Shown in pieces: positions 25,503 to 37,919 of a stretch of 64,000 bases of DNA; position 1 is the first letter of the stretch; every line of letters starts with the position of its first letter. The notes under the pieces were generated by a model. It saw only the letters and a list, made by a program, of their open reading frames with translations. It searched no databases and was not told where the DNA came from. The translations under genes were made by a program, and so were the position numbers. The stretch comes from Gigaspora margarita (lineage: Eukaryota > Glomeromycota > Glomeromycetes > Diversisporales > Gigasporaceae). The DNA lies in NCBI GenBank assembly GCA_009809945.1, contig WTPW01000086.1:261054-325053 (forward strand), given 5' to 3'.

Positions 25503-25828
25503 AAAAAAATTTAAAACAAATGTTCTTTAAAAAGTAAAATAAAAATAAAAAAATAAAACAACAAACCAAATCTATGTTCTATAACCCAGTACTAACAGAA
25601 CAGGACCCTCAGACAACAAAAGTAAATTTGGCAAATTCACATTTTACAGTTTTGTGTTGTTTAAGGGCGTTAATAAGGGCATTAAAAAATAATATAATAA
25701 TTACTCAAATATTATAATAATTACTCGAACCATGATAATCGTCATAATTATCTTATATATTTCTAGTAGTTTTTCCACATTTAAATCACATTTTTCAGAT
25801 ACGACCAATCAAAAATATTAAAGTAAAC

Positions 25829-25964
25829 TGCTTATTTTGGGGTTTATGCAGATTTTTTCTATTTTTAGTAATTTTTTGTTTATTTTTGAGAGTTTTTCTT
25901 AAGATCTTCTATTTTTAGTAATTTTATAATTAATCTAACCTATCTATATATATTTCAGGGTCCT
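25829..25964. mobile_element. palindromic MITE, family P, left-truncated
   Basis: Carries the inner and right part (GTTTATGCAGATTTTTTCTA ... TATATTTCAGGGTCCT) but lacks the left terminal repeat. Confidence 0.7.
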
Positions 25965-25967
25965 AAC

Positions 25968-26135
25968 AGAACCCCAAAATATACATAAATAGATCAGGTA
26001 TTAGTTTGCTTATTTTTGAAGATTTTTATGCAGATCTTTTCTATTTTTAGTAATTTTTGCTTATTTTCTGCAAATGTTTCTATTTTTAGTAATTTTATAA
26101 TTAACCTGACCTATCTATATATATTTCAGGGTCCT
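25968..26135. mobile_element. palindromic MITE, family P, beside a partial copy
   Basis: 168 bp; ends AGAACCCCAAAATATACATA and mirror. Flanks GTCCTAAC and GTACCAAC agree at 6 of 8 positions. The left flank includes the last bases of the neighbouring partial copy, so one family P copy appears to have inserted at the end of another. Confidence 0.75.
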
Positions 26136-26369
26136 GTACCAACTATTTTACATTTGTATTAGCACATTTCAAATATAAAATTTATAAAACTTACCACATT
26201 AGTATTCTTTTAAATATACTTTTTTTGACCATTAGCTGTTTTCAAAATAATCTTTTCATCCAATACCTACTTTTCAAATATAAACTTTTTTAAAAAAAGG
26301 GTCTCTATTAGTAATTTTTCAAATATGATCTCATATACAGTTTACAGAAGATATTATAAGTAATTTAGT

Positions 26370-27060
26370 TAAGTAAATTGTACTAATCCAATAATATATT
26401 CCTTAAACAGTCTAGTGGCCAAATATGTCACTTAAATTTTTTTAATATATTTTTTATAATTACTTAAAATTTTATTAAGCTTAGCCCCTCTATTTCTAAG
26501 CTAAAATAAAAAATATAGAATATAATTAATTAATAATATATAATAATTTTAAAATAATTTCAATACTATTAAAGATATTAGCTTATGAATATTGTCAATT
26601 CTAAACTTTTCTTATAAAAATTTCTTTAAAATTTATATATAAATAACTACAAAAAAGCTTTTTGCTTTTATTAAAATCAAAATTTTACTTAAAATTTTAT
26701 AAAACTTTATTTATTAAAATTATTTTTAAAAACCAATTCAATATTCTTGTTCTAAGATTATAGAAGTGCAAGCTTAAAAGTTTAAAAACTTTGTTAAATA
26801 ATAAAGTAAATTTATTTTTTTTAAAAAAAATTTTAAAATTTTAATATTTTTAATATATAATCAATTATATATTTTTTTTATAATTTAAAAATAAATACTA
26901 CTATTTTGTAATTCTTATTTTCAAATATTATAATATAAATTTTTTTAAATATTTTAATATTTAATAAAATTAGATTAGATATAACTGATTTAAATTTAAG
27001 TAACCAAATTTGGCTGCTTAAACTAGTGGTTTAAAGGATACTCAAAAAATCACAAATAAA
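26370..27060. repeat. 0.7-kb imperfect palindrome
   Basis: ATTCCTTAAACAGTCTAGTG ... GCCAAATATG at 26,389-26,430 pairs with 27,000-27,050 (CCAAATTTGG ... GTGGTTTAAAGGAT). Inner AT-rich parts pair loosely. The sequence CTTATTTTCAAATATTA resembles the centre of the palindrome at 3,870-6,710, so the two are probably related. Confidence 0.6.
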
Positions 27061-27447
27061 ATTGCTTTATGTATTATTATAATAGTACAATGTGTAAGAA
27101 ATATTATTATCTAGTGGTATCTTTTTGCTTTAATTAGGCTAGCTATTTAATATAAAATAGCAAAATCAGAAGACTACAATATATAGTAGTAAAAGTTGCT
27201 CAATAAATTTGTTTGCTAAAAACTATTGTAGCAAATTAAAAAATAATTTATAAGTTCTAATTTAAAAAAATATTGTTAGGGCCGTGACAGATATTACATA
27301 ATATCATTTTATCATAGAGCTACACTTCTCCCCCACATAAGAACAATTAGCTAATCAAATTGTATAATTAGTCTTATTTAAAAAATTTTTTGACCCCCCT
27401 AGGATATTATATAAAAACTGTTACTGCCCTTAAAATAAAAACAAGAA

Positions 27448-27677
27448 AAAAAGTATTTGTTACACCTGCAATGCATCACCAGCCCATAAGGCCTTAAGGC
27501 CTTATTAATGTTAAAGTAAGGTTAAATTAAAATTAGAATTAAGATTAATACAGAATTGTAAGAGGATTATTTTTTGTTAGAAGTGCAGTAGGTGTTCTTT
27601 TAGTAAAATTTTGAGTTATAAATATACCTGTGACAAAAAAGGCATGTTGCAGGGTGCAACAAATACATTTTTCCTAA
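27448..27677. mobile_element. inverted-repeat element (GTATTTGTTRCACC)
   Basis: Left end AAAAGTATTTGTTACACCTG; from the right, AAAATGTATTTGTTGCACCC. A palindrome AAGGCCTTAAGGCCTT lies near 27,489. About 230 bp, non-coding. Confidence 0.7.
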
Positions 27678-27844
27678 AAACAAATTATATAATTTTAATT
27701 AAATCAAAATTATATAGTAATCTTTATGTGCATTTTTAAATTTTACAAGTTTTGCATTGTAAATGCAGTATATATAATGCATAAGGCACATCTTTAATTA
27801 TTATACTTTAGTATGGATTTTGAAGAGTTAACTCTAGTATTTGT

Positions 27845-28078
27845 AGGGACCAGAGGGTTTAAATAGGCAATTCCCGTAGTTGGGTTGCAGGTATGGCAGC
27901 TAGTGTGGAACCTTAGGGCAGACTACTTAAATTAGACACAAAAAGTGTACGTGTGGTTAGATGTATCCTCATCTTTGTAACAAATGTCAGTATCCCCTTA
28001 AGTAGAATACCAACGGCCCTAATATCTTGAATAAAAAATTTCCAGTTCCCGAAGACGGACACTTTAAAAAAAAAAAAA
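27845..28078 (+). mobile_element. SINE-like retroposon with A-tail and target duplication
   Basis: A 234-bp non-coding segment ends in about 15 A and is flanked by CTCTAGTATTTGT (27,832-27,844 and 28,081-28,093); the duplication may be two bases longer if the last As are counted. It interrupts the LINE between SDFTNTRV and RVNSSKS, so the empty site is known. The body starts AGGGACCAGAGGG; it contains TATGGCAGCTAGTGTGG (A-box-like) and GGGTTGCAGGT (weakly B-box-like), but in the wrong order for a tRNA. The head may derive from another RNA. Family unknown to me. Confidence 0.75.
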
Positions 28079-29015
28079 AACTCTAGTATTTGTGAAATCA
28101 CTGAAGAAGAAAGCTGTTTTGATTATTTCTTCTATTTCTTGTCTCAAATGAGCCACCCATATAGTATTGTCTATAAGTGATCACTAATATTGTATTAATG
28201 CACTATGTTATTAACTGGCATCATTACCCTTATAGTATAGCCTTTGTAGGACTTTTGCATTTTACTCATTAATGGATTATAGGATTATAGTATATCTGCC
28301 AAAGGATTAGTGGCAAGGTCTCCTCTTGGTCAATTCTGTTAGCAACCTCATACTTTTTGTTTCCTATTGTGATAATGACTTGATTAGTTCTATCATTAAA
28401 TATATCTATTATTACTTCGACTATATTTGCAGGGAGTCCAATTCTCAGTAGTAATTGTTTGAGAAGTAGAGGGTAAATTAGATCATAGGCTTTGGATATA
28501 GCTTGCATTAAGATCCAAAGCTTCTTGCTGAGTATTTTTGCATCTTTCATAATGTATTAGAGTTGTTGAATCAGGAGCAATGTTGATATAAATAGAAGCA
28601 TTACATTATTTATATCAGATAGGATTCCTGTTTATTGGAGTGATTTTGTCAATCATTCATTTATTATTTTCATAAAAATTTTATGTGTACAGTCTATTAA
28701 CATTATTGGACATGTTTAGCTAATATCGCTATTATTTGCATTATTATATATGTTCTTTTTTGCAATAGGCTAAATTAAACTATGTTTCTATTTATCTAGG
28801 GTTTTATCTAGTATTAAACAAGTATTAAATATGTTAGTTAGTAGTTGGCTATACTTAGTTGACAGTTTTTCAAGATTTTATTTGAAATCATTGATAGTTT
28901 AGTTGCTTTATTTAAGGATGTGTGAGCTATTGTCTTTTTTGTTTTCTCTACTATTATAGGTGCTATTAGCTTTTCCCAGCTACCAACTATTTCATTAGGT
29001 TGATATTGTTCTTCC

Positions 29016-29667
29016 TAGGGGTCTTAATGGGTCAGGTTGGGTCGGGTTTGGGCCTGACCTGGGTTAGACCCACTTGGGTCAAACCCCGACCTGGGTCTGA
29101 CCCACCTCATATCAAACCTAACCCGGGTCTGACCCAACCCAACCAAACCTGGGTTGAACCTGGGTCAATAATAGTTGCTACATAGTAAAGTCTAAATTTT
29201 ACTATGTAAATCGATAATCTTTACTTAAGTAAACTTGTTTAAAAGAACATAATGCATATACACTGAAATTTTCATCCAAATCGGAGAAATTTTATTATTT
29301 GACTTTTAATTTTTACATTCAACAAAAAAATTATAATCTTTTCAAAAAATATGTTCGATGAACATAAAAATTAAAAGTCAAATGATAAAAATTTCTCCAA
29401 TTTGGATAATAATTTCTAAGTATATGTATTTTGATATTCTAAACAAGTTTACTTAAGCAGATTTTATCGATTTACATAGTAAAATTTTACTTTTACTATG
29501 TAGTGACTACTTGCGATTATTGAATAAAATCTGACCTGGGTCTGACCCGACCCATATTTTTTCTGACCCAGGTCTGACCTGACCCACATTTTTTCTGACC
29601 TGACCTTATCCGGGTTGGGTCAGACCCGAGTTGGGTTGGGTCAGACCCAACCCAGCTAAGACCTCTA
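29016..29667. mobile_element. hAT-type element rich in GGGTCNGACCC words
   Basis: 652 bp; ends TAGGGGTCTTAATGGGTCAG and, from the right, TAGAGGTCTTAGCTGGGTTG. Flanks GTTCTTCC (29,008-29,015) and GTTCTTTC (29,668-29,675) are an 8-bp duplication with one mismatch. The arms are GC-rich strings of GGGTCTGACCC and TGGGTTGGGTC, and a separate MITE (29,181-29,500) sits in the middle. No transposase. It lies in the older LINE. Confidence 0.85.
29181..29500. mobile_element. palindromic MITE nested in the hAT-type element, TA sites
   Basis: Ends CATAGTAAAGTCTAAATTTT and, from the right, CATAGTAAAAGTAAAATTTT, each next to TA. Arms pair through AAATCGATAA, CTTACTTAAGTAAACTTGTTT and the centre (GAACATA/TATGTTC), making a 320-bp hairpin. 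TA flanks suggest Tc1/mariner mobilisation. Confidence 0.8.
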
Positions 29668-30379
29668 GTTCTTTCTAGGTTTTCAAAGGTCCTCTTTACA
29701 TATATTATATCTTGTCTAGATACTAAAGTACCTTTTTGTTGCTTCTAGAATTTTTTTAGATTCTGTTATTACTTCTAATAGTATAACCATATTGTGGTAA
29801 GTTACAGCTATTCTATGTCTTGAGAAATACTATCTATCATTTTCATTATGTTACTAGTGAAGTTGTTATAATGTCTATTAATGTAGAAGTTTATTAAATC
29901 ACTTTTGCTTTTTTGAACTTCCAGATTCCTTGCAGTGAAAAGTGTATTCCTTATTGTTTTAAATTTTATCTTTGTATAGGATAGTTAACCATAAAAGATT
30001 ATCTGGTACTATTTCTTCTATTTCGAGTTCTATTAACTTTATAACCTTTATTATAACCTTGTTTATTTTGATATCATTTGGAACAAGAATACTAGGCTAT
30101 CCAGTACTCTAATGCACAGAGGAGTTTGTTAATCAAGGTTAGATCCTGTGTATGTTTGTAGCCCTAAAGGTGTTACTGTAAAAAGTCTTCTAAGCAGAAA
30201 AAATGAAGAGTATATATTTGTTCACTTCTGCCTTAATTATATTGTTCTAGAAATTCTATGTTCTATTAAGAGATTCAAGATCGTTTATCTTTCTAGTTAC
30301 TAGATTCCTTTCTTCAATTCTAGATTCTAGTGATTCCACAAAATTTTGCCAATTCTCTTTTGTCATCCTGTTATACAAG

Positions 30380-30645
30380 TAGGGTTCTGCAATTTGATTT
30401 GATTCGATTTGATTCGATCAAATATTCAATCTCAAATCAAATTCAAATACAGAAATTTCAAATCATATCAAATTCAAATTGATAAAATATTCGATTCGAT
30501 TCGAAAATATTTAATAAAAATTACAAATAAATTTAATTTGATTTGATTTGATTTGATCAAACCAAATTCAAATCAAGAGCTTATTCGATTCGATCAAATT
30601 CAAATATGCCTAATATTCGATTCGATTCAACTTTGAGGAACCCTA
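30380..30645. mobile_element. hAT-type MITE (TAGGGTTC family), copy 2, inverted
   Basis: 266 bp; starts TAGGGTTCTGCAATTTG and ends CTTTGAGGAACCCTA. Flanks TATACAAG / CATACAAG agree at 7 of 8 positions. It is filled with GATTTGATTCGATT words. The end order is opposite to the copy at 13,199. Confidence 0.85.
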
Positions 30646-31844
30646 CATACAAGTACCTCTTTCTCTTTATTCTTTTTTCCCTTTTACTTTTTATTGGGTG
30701 TACTAGTATCTTTTCTGTAGTAACTATCTTATGGTTACTATCTGTGATATTCTTAGCAAAGAGTATCTTTGGTTCTATTAACTGTAACAGTATACTTTTA
30801 CTGGCCCAGAAGTCATCAATCTGGCTTTCACTCCCCTTCTTGACCAGGTGCTCTTAGTGATATTGTGAAAGATCAATAAACTGAATAACCCAATTTGTTG
30901 CAAATTCATGATTAGATAGTGTTTTGAGATCATTTTATTGTAGCAGTTATTATTAAAATCTCCCAGAACCATAATCTCTATTTCTTTTGAATTTGCTTGG
31001 TAAACCCAATTTGTAATCCTTCATTGTGCTTGTTTAATCTCTGGATGTTGCTCTAAAGGTATATGTACAGAAATATATCTGATCTGGTTTTTACAAGAAA
31101 GGAATAGGTTGATTAATAAGGCTATGTTTGAAATTGCTTAAATATTGTGTATATAAGACTAGAGGTCTAGATGTAAGGCTATTGTGGTCCCCACACTGAA
31201 TTCCCTAATTTTACTATTTCTTCATCACAATTTGCAGTATATATTTTATAAAAGGGTTTAGTAAAGCTTGAGTATGGGTTGTTGATTGTGGTAGTTTTGT
31301 TTTGGTTATTGCCACAATATGTGCTATTTTACTTGCACAGTATTCAAGGAGTAGATAAAATTTTATAGCATTATTGATGCCTTGAGCATTATGGTTTATG
31401 ATTTTTAGGTGTACAAGCAGATTGTGCTTAAAAGGGTTTTAGATATTCAATTTTAGATGATCCGCTTTCATCCAATAATGCTGTGTGACCATCTATAGTT
31501 TCAAGATCTGTTGTGATTGTACTTGTGATTTCTTGGCAAATAATTTTGCTACTATATGATCCATTGCCAGTTGTGGCTTTTTGTCCATAATCATTATTGT
31601 ATTCATATACATTCCTTTATAGCATGTTAATTTCTAACAGTTGTATTATTGAACTCAAATTGCTCTTTTAGTGCCTTCACTATTTCCTTGATGTCTTTAT
31701 ATCTTATTATAAGCAGTGCTAGGTTCTTGTATAACTCTAACTCTTGCATTCTCATCTTTATTATCTCTATATTATCTGGTATCCTACTTTTGTTTGCATC
31801 ATCTGCTTTTTTTTCCTTTTTGGAAGCTTTACCCAACTTTTAGA

Positions 31845-32011
31845 AATTCTTTGAAATGGTATATATAATGTACATTAGCAAAATTGATATATAGTTATAT
31901 ATCGATTACTAACCAAATAGATATATATTGATTATAATTACTCCTGCTGAGTTTTATCAATAGTGATTATAATCGATATATATTTATAATAGTTAATAAT
32001 CGATATATAAT
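31845..32011. repeat. ATATCGAT repeat, left half of the LINE insertion site
   Basis: Matches 19,020-19,200 (CGATTACTAACCAA, ACTCCTGCTGA, TAATAGTTAATAATCG). It stops at 32,011 and continues at 39,779, so the LINE between them split it. The other half, 39,779-39,960, matches 19,195-19,350. Confidence 0.8.
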
Positions 32012-32201
32012 TTTTTTTTTATTACTTTGACAGATCTTTCCGTGACTTGATTTCTTAGTTTGTAGTATATTTAATCTATATATATTTATTTCTAAGACTA
32101 AATAAAAGCCCGACTTTACTCAGTTGCCTAAAAGACACTCAGATGCAACCCATTGCACTGGCTTATGGATAAGCTAGAAGAAAGCTCTTTTATAAGCTTG
32201 T

Positions 32202-35200
32202 TCAAAAGGGGTTTACATCCTTCTGTATCCAATTAAAAATAGTATCATTCCATGTTTTTTGTAACTTTATTTCTTTTGCTGAAGCTTCATCTCTTTTGGC
32301 TGTCTTGATTTTCTTTTTGCCTTTAGAGTTAAATGATATATTTTTCTTCGGCTTCAAATTCTTGTCTCTCACTTCTCTTTTATCCTTCTTTCTTATGTTT
32401 TGTTTCTCTTCCCAATCTATTACTTTAACACATCTGTCCTTCCATATAAAGTCATAAAACCCATTCCACATTATGTGTGTAGTGAGTTCTATTGTATGTG
32501 CAGTCGTTTTTGATGAGTTAAGAAGATACTTAATTGTGTCAAATAAGCCTACAGAAGTTAAGCCTTTAATCCATAATCTTCTTTTTTCTTGCATATCAGC
32601 TTCTGATAATCCAATTAGTATTTTGTAAAGAAGGCATTTTGGACAATGACACTTTTCTTCTTTTATGAATCTGGACCATACTAAATTGATCGCTGTACTT
32701 TCAATATTTTGCCACATTGTCTTATAATAAGAGCACTCAGCTAAATGATCCTGAGTCTCTGAGGTACCGGTATTACACACTATACAACTATCAATTGAAT
32801 AAATCTCTGGCCTTCTTGTTGCAAGGTCTTGAGTGCCAGTAAATTTCCTGAAAGACATTTCAGCTATGTTGTGAGCTTTTTGCTTTTTTGCAGAGTATTT
32901 CATCTTACTCCTTTTAGTTTCTTTATTCTTTTCCAGTATATTTGCCAATCTAACTTGGAATTATTTGCTTCAGGTTCCAGTGCTAGAATTGACTCTGTTA
33001 ATCTCCAATTTGTACCATTCCACGTTTCAAAGATCTTTTTAAGAAATGGTCTAGTTGCCTTTTCTACTTTATATTCATCCCAGTACAGAGGAAAGGAGAT
33101 TCTTGTATTGGGATCTGTGTGGATATCTGTTAGTTGCACTAGTGTTGTGGCCTTTTTTGCTAGCACATATGCTTTATTATTCCACTTATTGTTGCTATGC
33201 CCTTAATTTTTTTGAGTTTGAGGTTAATCTCTTTTGCTTTAATGAGGTCTGCAATTTTGATTAAGATGTCCCAATTCTTTTCTTTAAAGATTCTATTGAA
33301 TCTCCATTCGTTTTTAATCTTGTTAATACTAGCGATCACTACTGTACTATCTGAGTATATACAAATATGACAGCTTGTTGGAATGGTAAAAAGAGCTAAC
33401 CATATTGCGATAAGCTTGGGCTTTGTCGATAATGGCCAATCCTTCAATTTTGCATAACCCTCCCTTAATACCAATTTATGTTCTTCGTCTACCTGTACCC
33501 AACCACTACCCATACTGCATTTATTCCCTTCATGAATTAACGAGCCATCTGTATATATCCAAAAACTATTTTTATCACTACTAATATTACAGTCTAAACT
33601 ATTTACTAAATTGTTCGCTAAATTTATATCAAAATTCTGATCCATTATCAGCTAATTTCTAAAGATTCTACACTCTGTAAACTACACAATAAACTCTCTT
33701 CTTCGCCAGATTTAGATGTATTGTACCTGCTAGCTTTGCCAGGTAGAATATCTTTATACCTTAAAATATACTTCTGGTTATTCTTTAGTAATGGCTTTGA
33801 AATTACTGTTAGCACATTGCTTTGTCCCAACCAACTATATTCACCATTTTGCTCTGATATCAATAAGCTATTAGACTTTTCTATTTCAACGTATTCTGGT
33901 ACTGTAACATTATCTTTGGTTGACCCTGCTCAGTAAGGATTTTGCGATTACATTTTTTAATGATCTTTCTTGTCTCTAATTCATCATTTTCTTTGTCTAT
34001 TAGAACCCATTCCTTTTTCCTTTTGTCTGTTGAAATTGGTATGAGTGGCATTGAAGGCGCAAGGATATTAGGACCTGATGTCTGATAAATCTCTTTGATT
34101 TCTCTATTTTTTGGATTTTGTAACAAGACATCTTCTATGGATGAGAACCACTTGGCTTTTTTCCCTGCTTTAATTTTGCCTTTAGCTGCCTTGAGCTGCT
34201 ACCAGGTAAGAAGCCTTTTTCCCTCATTGTCTTAAATTTGGTTTTTGAAAATAATACCAAGATCAGATATACTTTTGGATGACTTTATAAAAAGAGACGT
34301 ATCTATAAATTCTCTAATCTGAGGCCCAGCTCCTTGAAAATGCCATTGTTCAGATATAGGTCTAATGTACATATTAAAACTTCTTGCTTTGTATAAGGTT
34401 AAACATGTTGTATTATTTCTCCAGATCTAGTTTAAAAAACGGTTTGCTTCAAAATGCCAATTTCTATCAATAATATTTGCCTTTAATAGACCTTGCTTAA
34501 TACATATTTTTGCCATTTGGCTGTCCTAGTCTGAGCTATTTAATCTGCAGTGCAGATCTGTTATTTGCTGCGTTAAAAGTTCTTGCTACAGAAATTTACA
34601 GTTTCCTAAGTTTCTGTGTACTAATAAGAAATTGTTTGTTGTGCTAGATAAATCAATTTTGTTTTTTATTAGCCTTATCATTGGTTGATGAATCGAGTCT
34701 AGAGCAATTTTAGAAAGGCTGGATACTTGAAGAATATAACACAGCTTCAGGATTAAATACATGTTGTTTAAGTAAATTAGTTGGCTTAATGTAAGTTTCT
34801 TGTTTCTTATTGTCTTAATAGTTAATTGAACTAGGAGTTTAGCTTTGTTTTTGATTAGGGTAGACTGTGCTTTTTCACTCAAATATGCTCCTAAGAATCT
34901 TGTGAGTAATCTGCCTTTCTCTGCTTCTACTTTCTCATTTGCTACTAGTATATTCTTGTTTACTGCTTTTTCTGTTGAATCAATTACAATTAATTTGGAT
35001 TTTTTTTGGATTTTTCCTTATATCGTTAATTGTATAGAATTCTTCAGCTATTTTGAGAATTGACTCTAACTGGACCTTATTATTTGTGATCCATGTTGTA
35101 TCATCAGCGTATGCTATAGCTGCTTGATGGTACTTTGTTTCTTTGTACGAGTTGTTGTGCAAATCAAGGCTCTTTTAGGAGAACTGTATAACCCAAGTTC

Positions 35201-37455
35201 ATATTACTTTGAACTCTATATATTAGTGGATCATAAAATATTCTCCATATAAGTGGAGATAGAACTTCTCCTTGCTCAATACCGTCTGATGCTGTGATAT
35301 TCTCTGTGGGACCCACTACTGTTAAACTCTAGTTTTTCTTTTTTGAACAAGTTTATAATAAAGCTTATTGATATGCTTGGAATTTTAATTCTTTCCATTG
35401 CTAGTCTAAGCATTTGAATAGGAACCGAGTCAAATGCTTTTTGCATATCTTGGAAAAAAATCCAGAGCTCTTTTTCTTGCTCTTTAGAGTCTTCAACAAT
35501 ACTGTTAAGTATATATATTGGCTTGGATATTGCATCCCCGAGCAGGACTGCGTAATTTGGTCCTTTAAGGATTGAATTTCTTGTCATAATTTCTGATAAA
35601 CGTGATGCGAGAACCTTCATTATGCACTTGCGAAAAGTTTTCAAGAGTGCGACTGATCTGAGAGAGTTCAAAGTACAATCCTATTCAGTCGTTTTGGGTA
35701 TTGGATAAATCTGGCTGTATTTCCATTTGTCTGGTATTTTCCTAGTTTTTAGGCACAAGAACCCAAATTTTCTAAAAATCTCTTGTATAAAGCTATTTGC
35801 TTTCTTGATTAAAATGTAGCTGATTCCTGTTATACCTGGGGCCGTGTTGTTCTTAAGTTCTTTAAATATATCATTCCATTCTACTTTTGAAATATCTCTC
35901 TCTAAATTTTTATACCAATACTCCTTTATTTCTGTTTGAGGTTTATATATTTTCCTCCACTCAGGAGTTAAAAGATCTAATTTTGGGCTGCTTCTGTTAT
36001 ATTGATCTTGAAAGAAAGAATATGTTTTTGTTAAAATGTCTTTTGGATTCGTGTAGAGCTGAAAGTCATTATTAGTTCTTTCTAGAATTCTGTCTAGCCT
36101 AACTTTTGAGTAAGGTTTGTCTAATATACTTTTGAGCATTTTGTCTTGTTCATCTTGGATTATTAAGCATCATCAATCTGTGAACTCTTTGATTCTTTCA
36201 TTTTTTTCTTTTTCTAAAGCCAGAGCCCATTTTTTATTAAAGATATAGAGCCAACCCTTAATATTTTGTGCCCATTCCTCTATAGATGCAGTTTTATCTA
36301 AATCTATATTTGTTTTGTATCTGGCATTAATTTTGTACAATAAGAGTCTTATTTCGAGAGCTCTTTGTTTGACAGAGCTAATATAGCCTTTTGATCTTTA
36401 TTTTCTCTTGCCAATTTGTTTAACTCTTGGCAGAATTTACTTATACTAATTGTATCTTTCTGTAAGGGAGACTTTGTTTTTCTGTTTGTTGATAAAGTCT
36501 TTTTTGTTGAATTTGAAATTCTTCTAAAAGGAATATTGTGTTTAGCTGCATACAATATTTCTGATTCAATAGAGACCCAGATGTTATCGATATCCTTTTG
36601 TGATATTTTATTCATATCTTTGTTTAACGTATCTAAAGAAGATGTGCGTTTGCTGAGAAAATACTAAAGTGATGATTTATATTCTTTCTAGTTTTCTGTA
36701 GTGGCCTTATTGTACAAAAATTTTAGATGAGAGCCCTCTGCCTGATTGGCTCTTTGGGCGTAATTATGCATATTGTACTCACTTTTCAAGTTTACTAAAA
36801 CTGTACTGTGATCACTCTCTGTTATGCGATCCATATCTAAGATCTCTGCTTTATATAGATTTTTTATCAAGCCTTCAGAGATCCAGATTTGGTTGATCCT
36901 TGTGGCAGTACTACCATTTGACCATGTGAATGCTTGCATGTCAGGATTTAAAAAATGAAAAGTGTTTACGAAATTTTGTCTTAACATCCAATTATGCAAT
37001 AGAAGTCTTTTGTGTACAGTTATGTTGCTAGAACTAAGCTTATCCAGTTCTGTAGATATTATGTGGTTGAAATCTCCCATGATTATGATCTCAAAACTTT
37101 TGGCTCTATCGAGGTAAATGCTAACTACTTGTTGCTGTATTAATTTGACCTACTTTGGATTATTTGAAGGAAGTTATACTATAAGTATATCGAGTTTTAA
37201 ATGTTTTGAAATTATGTAAAATTCTAGTAAGTATTCGTTATGTCTTTGGAAATTTCCTGTATATTTCTGGATTTTTTTACTGATTAAAACACCTAATCCA
37301 GAACCTTTTTTCTTGTCAGGACTTGAACTAGTCCAGTAACTTTTGTATAAGCTATCTGGTGTAAGGATGTATCGACCCTCCTTGTCTGATAAATTCGTTT
37401 CTGTAACTCCTAAGATATCAATTTCTTTCTCTTTTGCCCAATTTAACAGGTGCAA
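32202..37455 (-). pseudogene. LINE ORF2: endonuclease, RT, RNase H, Cys/His tail
   Basis: Order from right to left. Apurinic-like endonuclease at 37,455-36,690: VTETN, MGDFNH, WSNGSTATRINQIWIS (the usual Asp is Asn) and ESDHSTV. RT at 36,139-34,586: NNTAPGITGISY, PIPK, RSVALLKTFRK, QDMQKAFDSVP, IEQGEVLSPLIWRIFYDPL and the intact catalytic AYADDTTWIT. RNase H at 33,645-33,160: IYTDGS and YSDSTVV present, but KPKLIA where KAELIA is usual, so the catalytic Glu seems lost. C-terminus at 33,166-32,202: SCIVCNTGTSETQDHLAEC and KCHCPKC, then a Lys-rich tail. Breaks include a TAG at 35,681-35,683 (expected Trp), frameshifts near 35,320 and 35,165, stops near 34,585, and several short shifts between 34,580 and 33,160. 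Domain names rest on family motifs. Confidence 0.85.
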
Positions 37456-37919
37456 AAGCTTTTGATTGTTTGATTTAAGACCATTAATATTATGGCACGC
37501 TAATTTTATTCAAATTCTAGGATGTTGTCAGTTATCTTAAGTGGTTTTTGACCTGACAAGCTATTTTGCTTGTTTGTTTTTGTTGATACAACTGTGGTGC
37601 CTTTAGGAGTAATTGGGGGCTGGAACCCACTGTTTTTCTTCTATTTTTTGCAATCTGTTTAAAATTTGTTCTAAGATACTATCCTTTTTGACAAGGTTTT
37701 CATCCTGAGTTAATTGGATCTCTTGCTCATTTTTTTTACTCTTTTTTTTCTAATTCTATTCTATTGGACTCTGTTGCGAATTCATTTTGTATACTTCTGA
37801 GAGTCCTTCTAGTATTACGTCGTGATCTAAAACATTGTTGATTATACTGTCTTCTCTATCATCGGTAATAATAGCAATAGGGTTTCTAGTCTTGTTAGTC
37901 TTTTTGTAAGTGCACATTT

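Larger units (their letters stand above)
25318..26335. mobile_element. inverted-repeat element, family R, copy 2
   Basis: Left end GAATAATCTATATGAGCTTA; the right end is its near mirror (AAATATGATCTCATATACAG). A pure run of about 33 A at 25,468-25,500 lies inside. It has been split by two family P MITEs. Same order of landmarks as 14,655-15,255 (TTAGCACTTTTATATT; CCAATACCTACTTTTCAAAT). Confidence 0.65.
24613..27794. mobile_element. 3.2-kb composite insert within the LINE
   Basis: The LINE reading frame breaks at about 27,795 and resumes at about 24,610, so the segment between is foreign. It contains 700 bp of featureless AT DNA (24,613-25,317, with a TGCATGATGCATT-type tract at 24,645-24,690), a family R element, a palindrome (26,370-27,060) and another inverted-repeat element (27,448-27,677). 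Its own termini were not resolved. Confidence 0.55.
21780..31840 (-). pseudogene. old non-LTR retrotransposon (LINE) pol, shattered
   Basis: Minus-strand pieces follow LINE order from right to left. An N-terminal Lys-rich start lies at 31,836 (MGKASKKEKKADDANKSR). An apurinic-endonuclease-like domain follows at about 31,450-30,700 (MVLGDFNN, STWSRRGVKA). RT lies at about 28,900-28,100 (QAISKAYDLIYPLLLKQL; IDQEETLPLILWQIYYNP; SLIDNTIWVA in place of the YADD-type motif; SDFTNTRV), then RVNSSKSILK at 27,844-27,800. After a 3.2-kb insert, reading resumes at about 24,600 (PLNPVSITFQNKLIYNMEKN; RYLGTWITRGNSMKK) and runs through a C-terminal region to about 21,800. All parts have stops. Inserts: 22,789; 24,613-27,794; 27,845; 29,016; 30,380. 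Clearly older than the elements inside it. Confidence 0.75.

Noticed and set aside
32829-33206. Plus-strand 125-residue open frame within the LINE
   Set aside because: Shadow of the minus-strand RNase H/C-terminal coding region.
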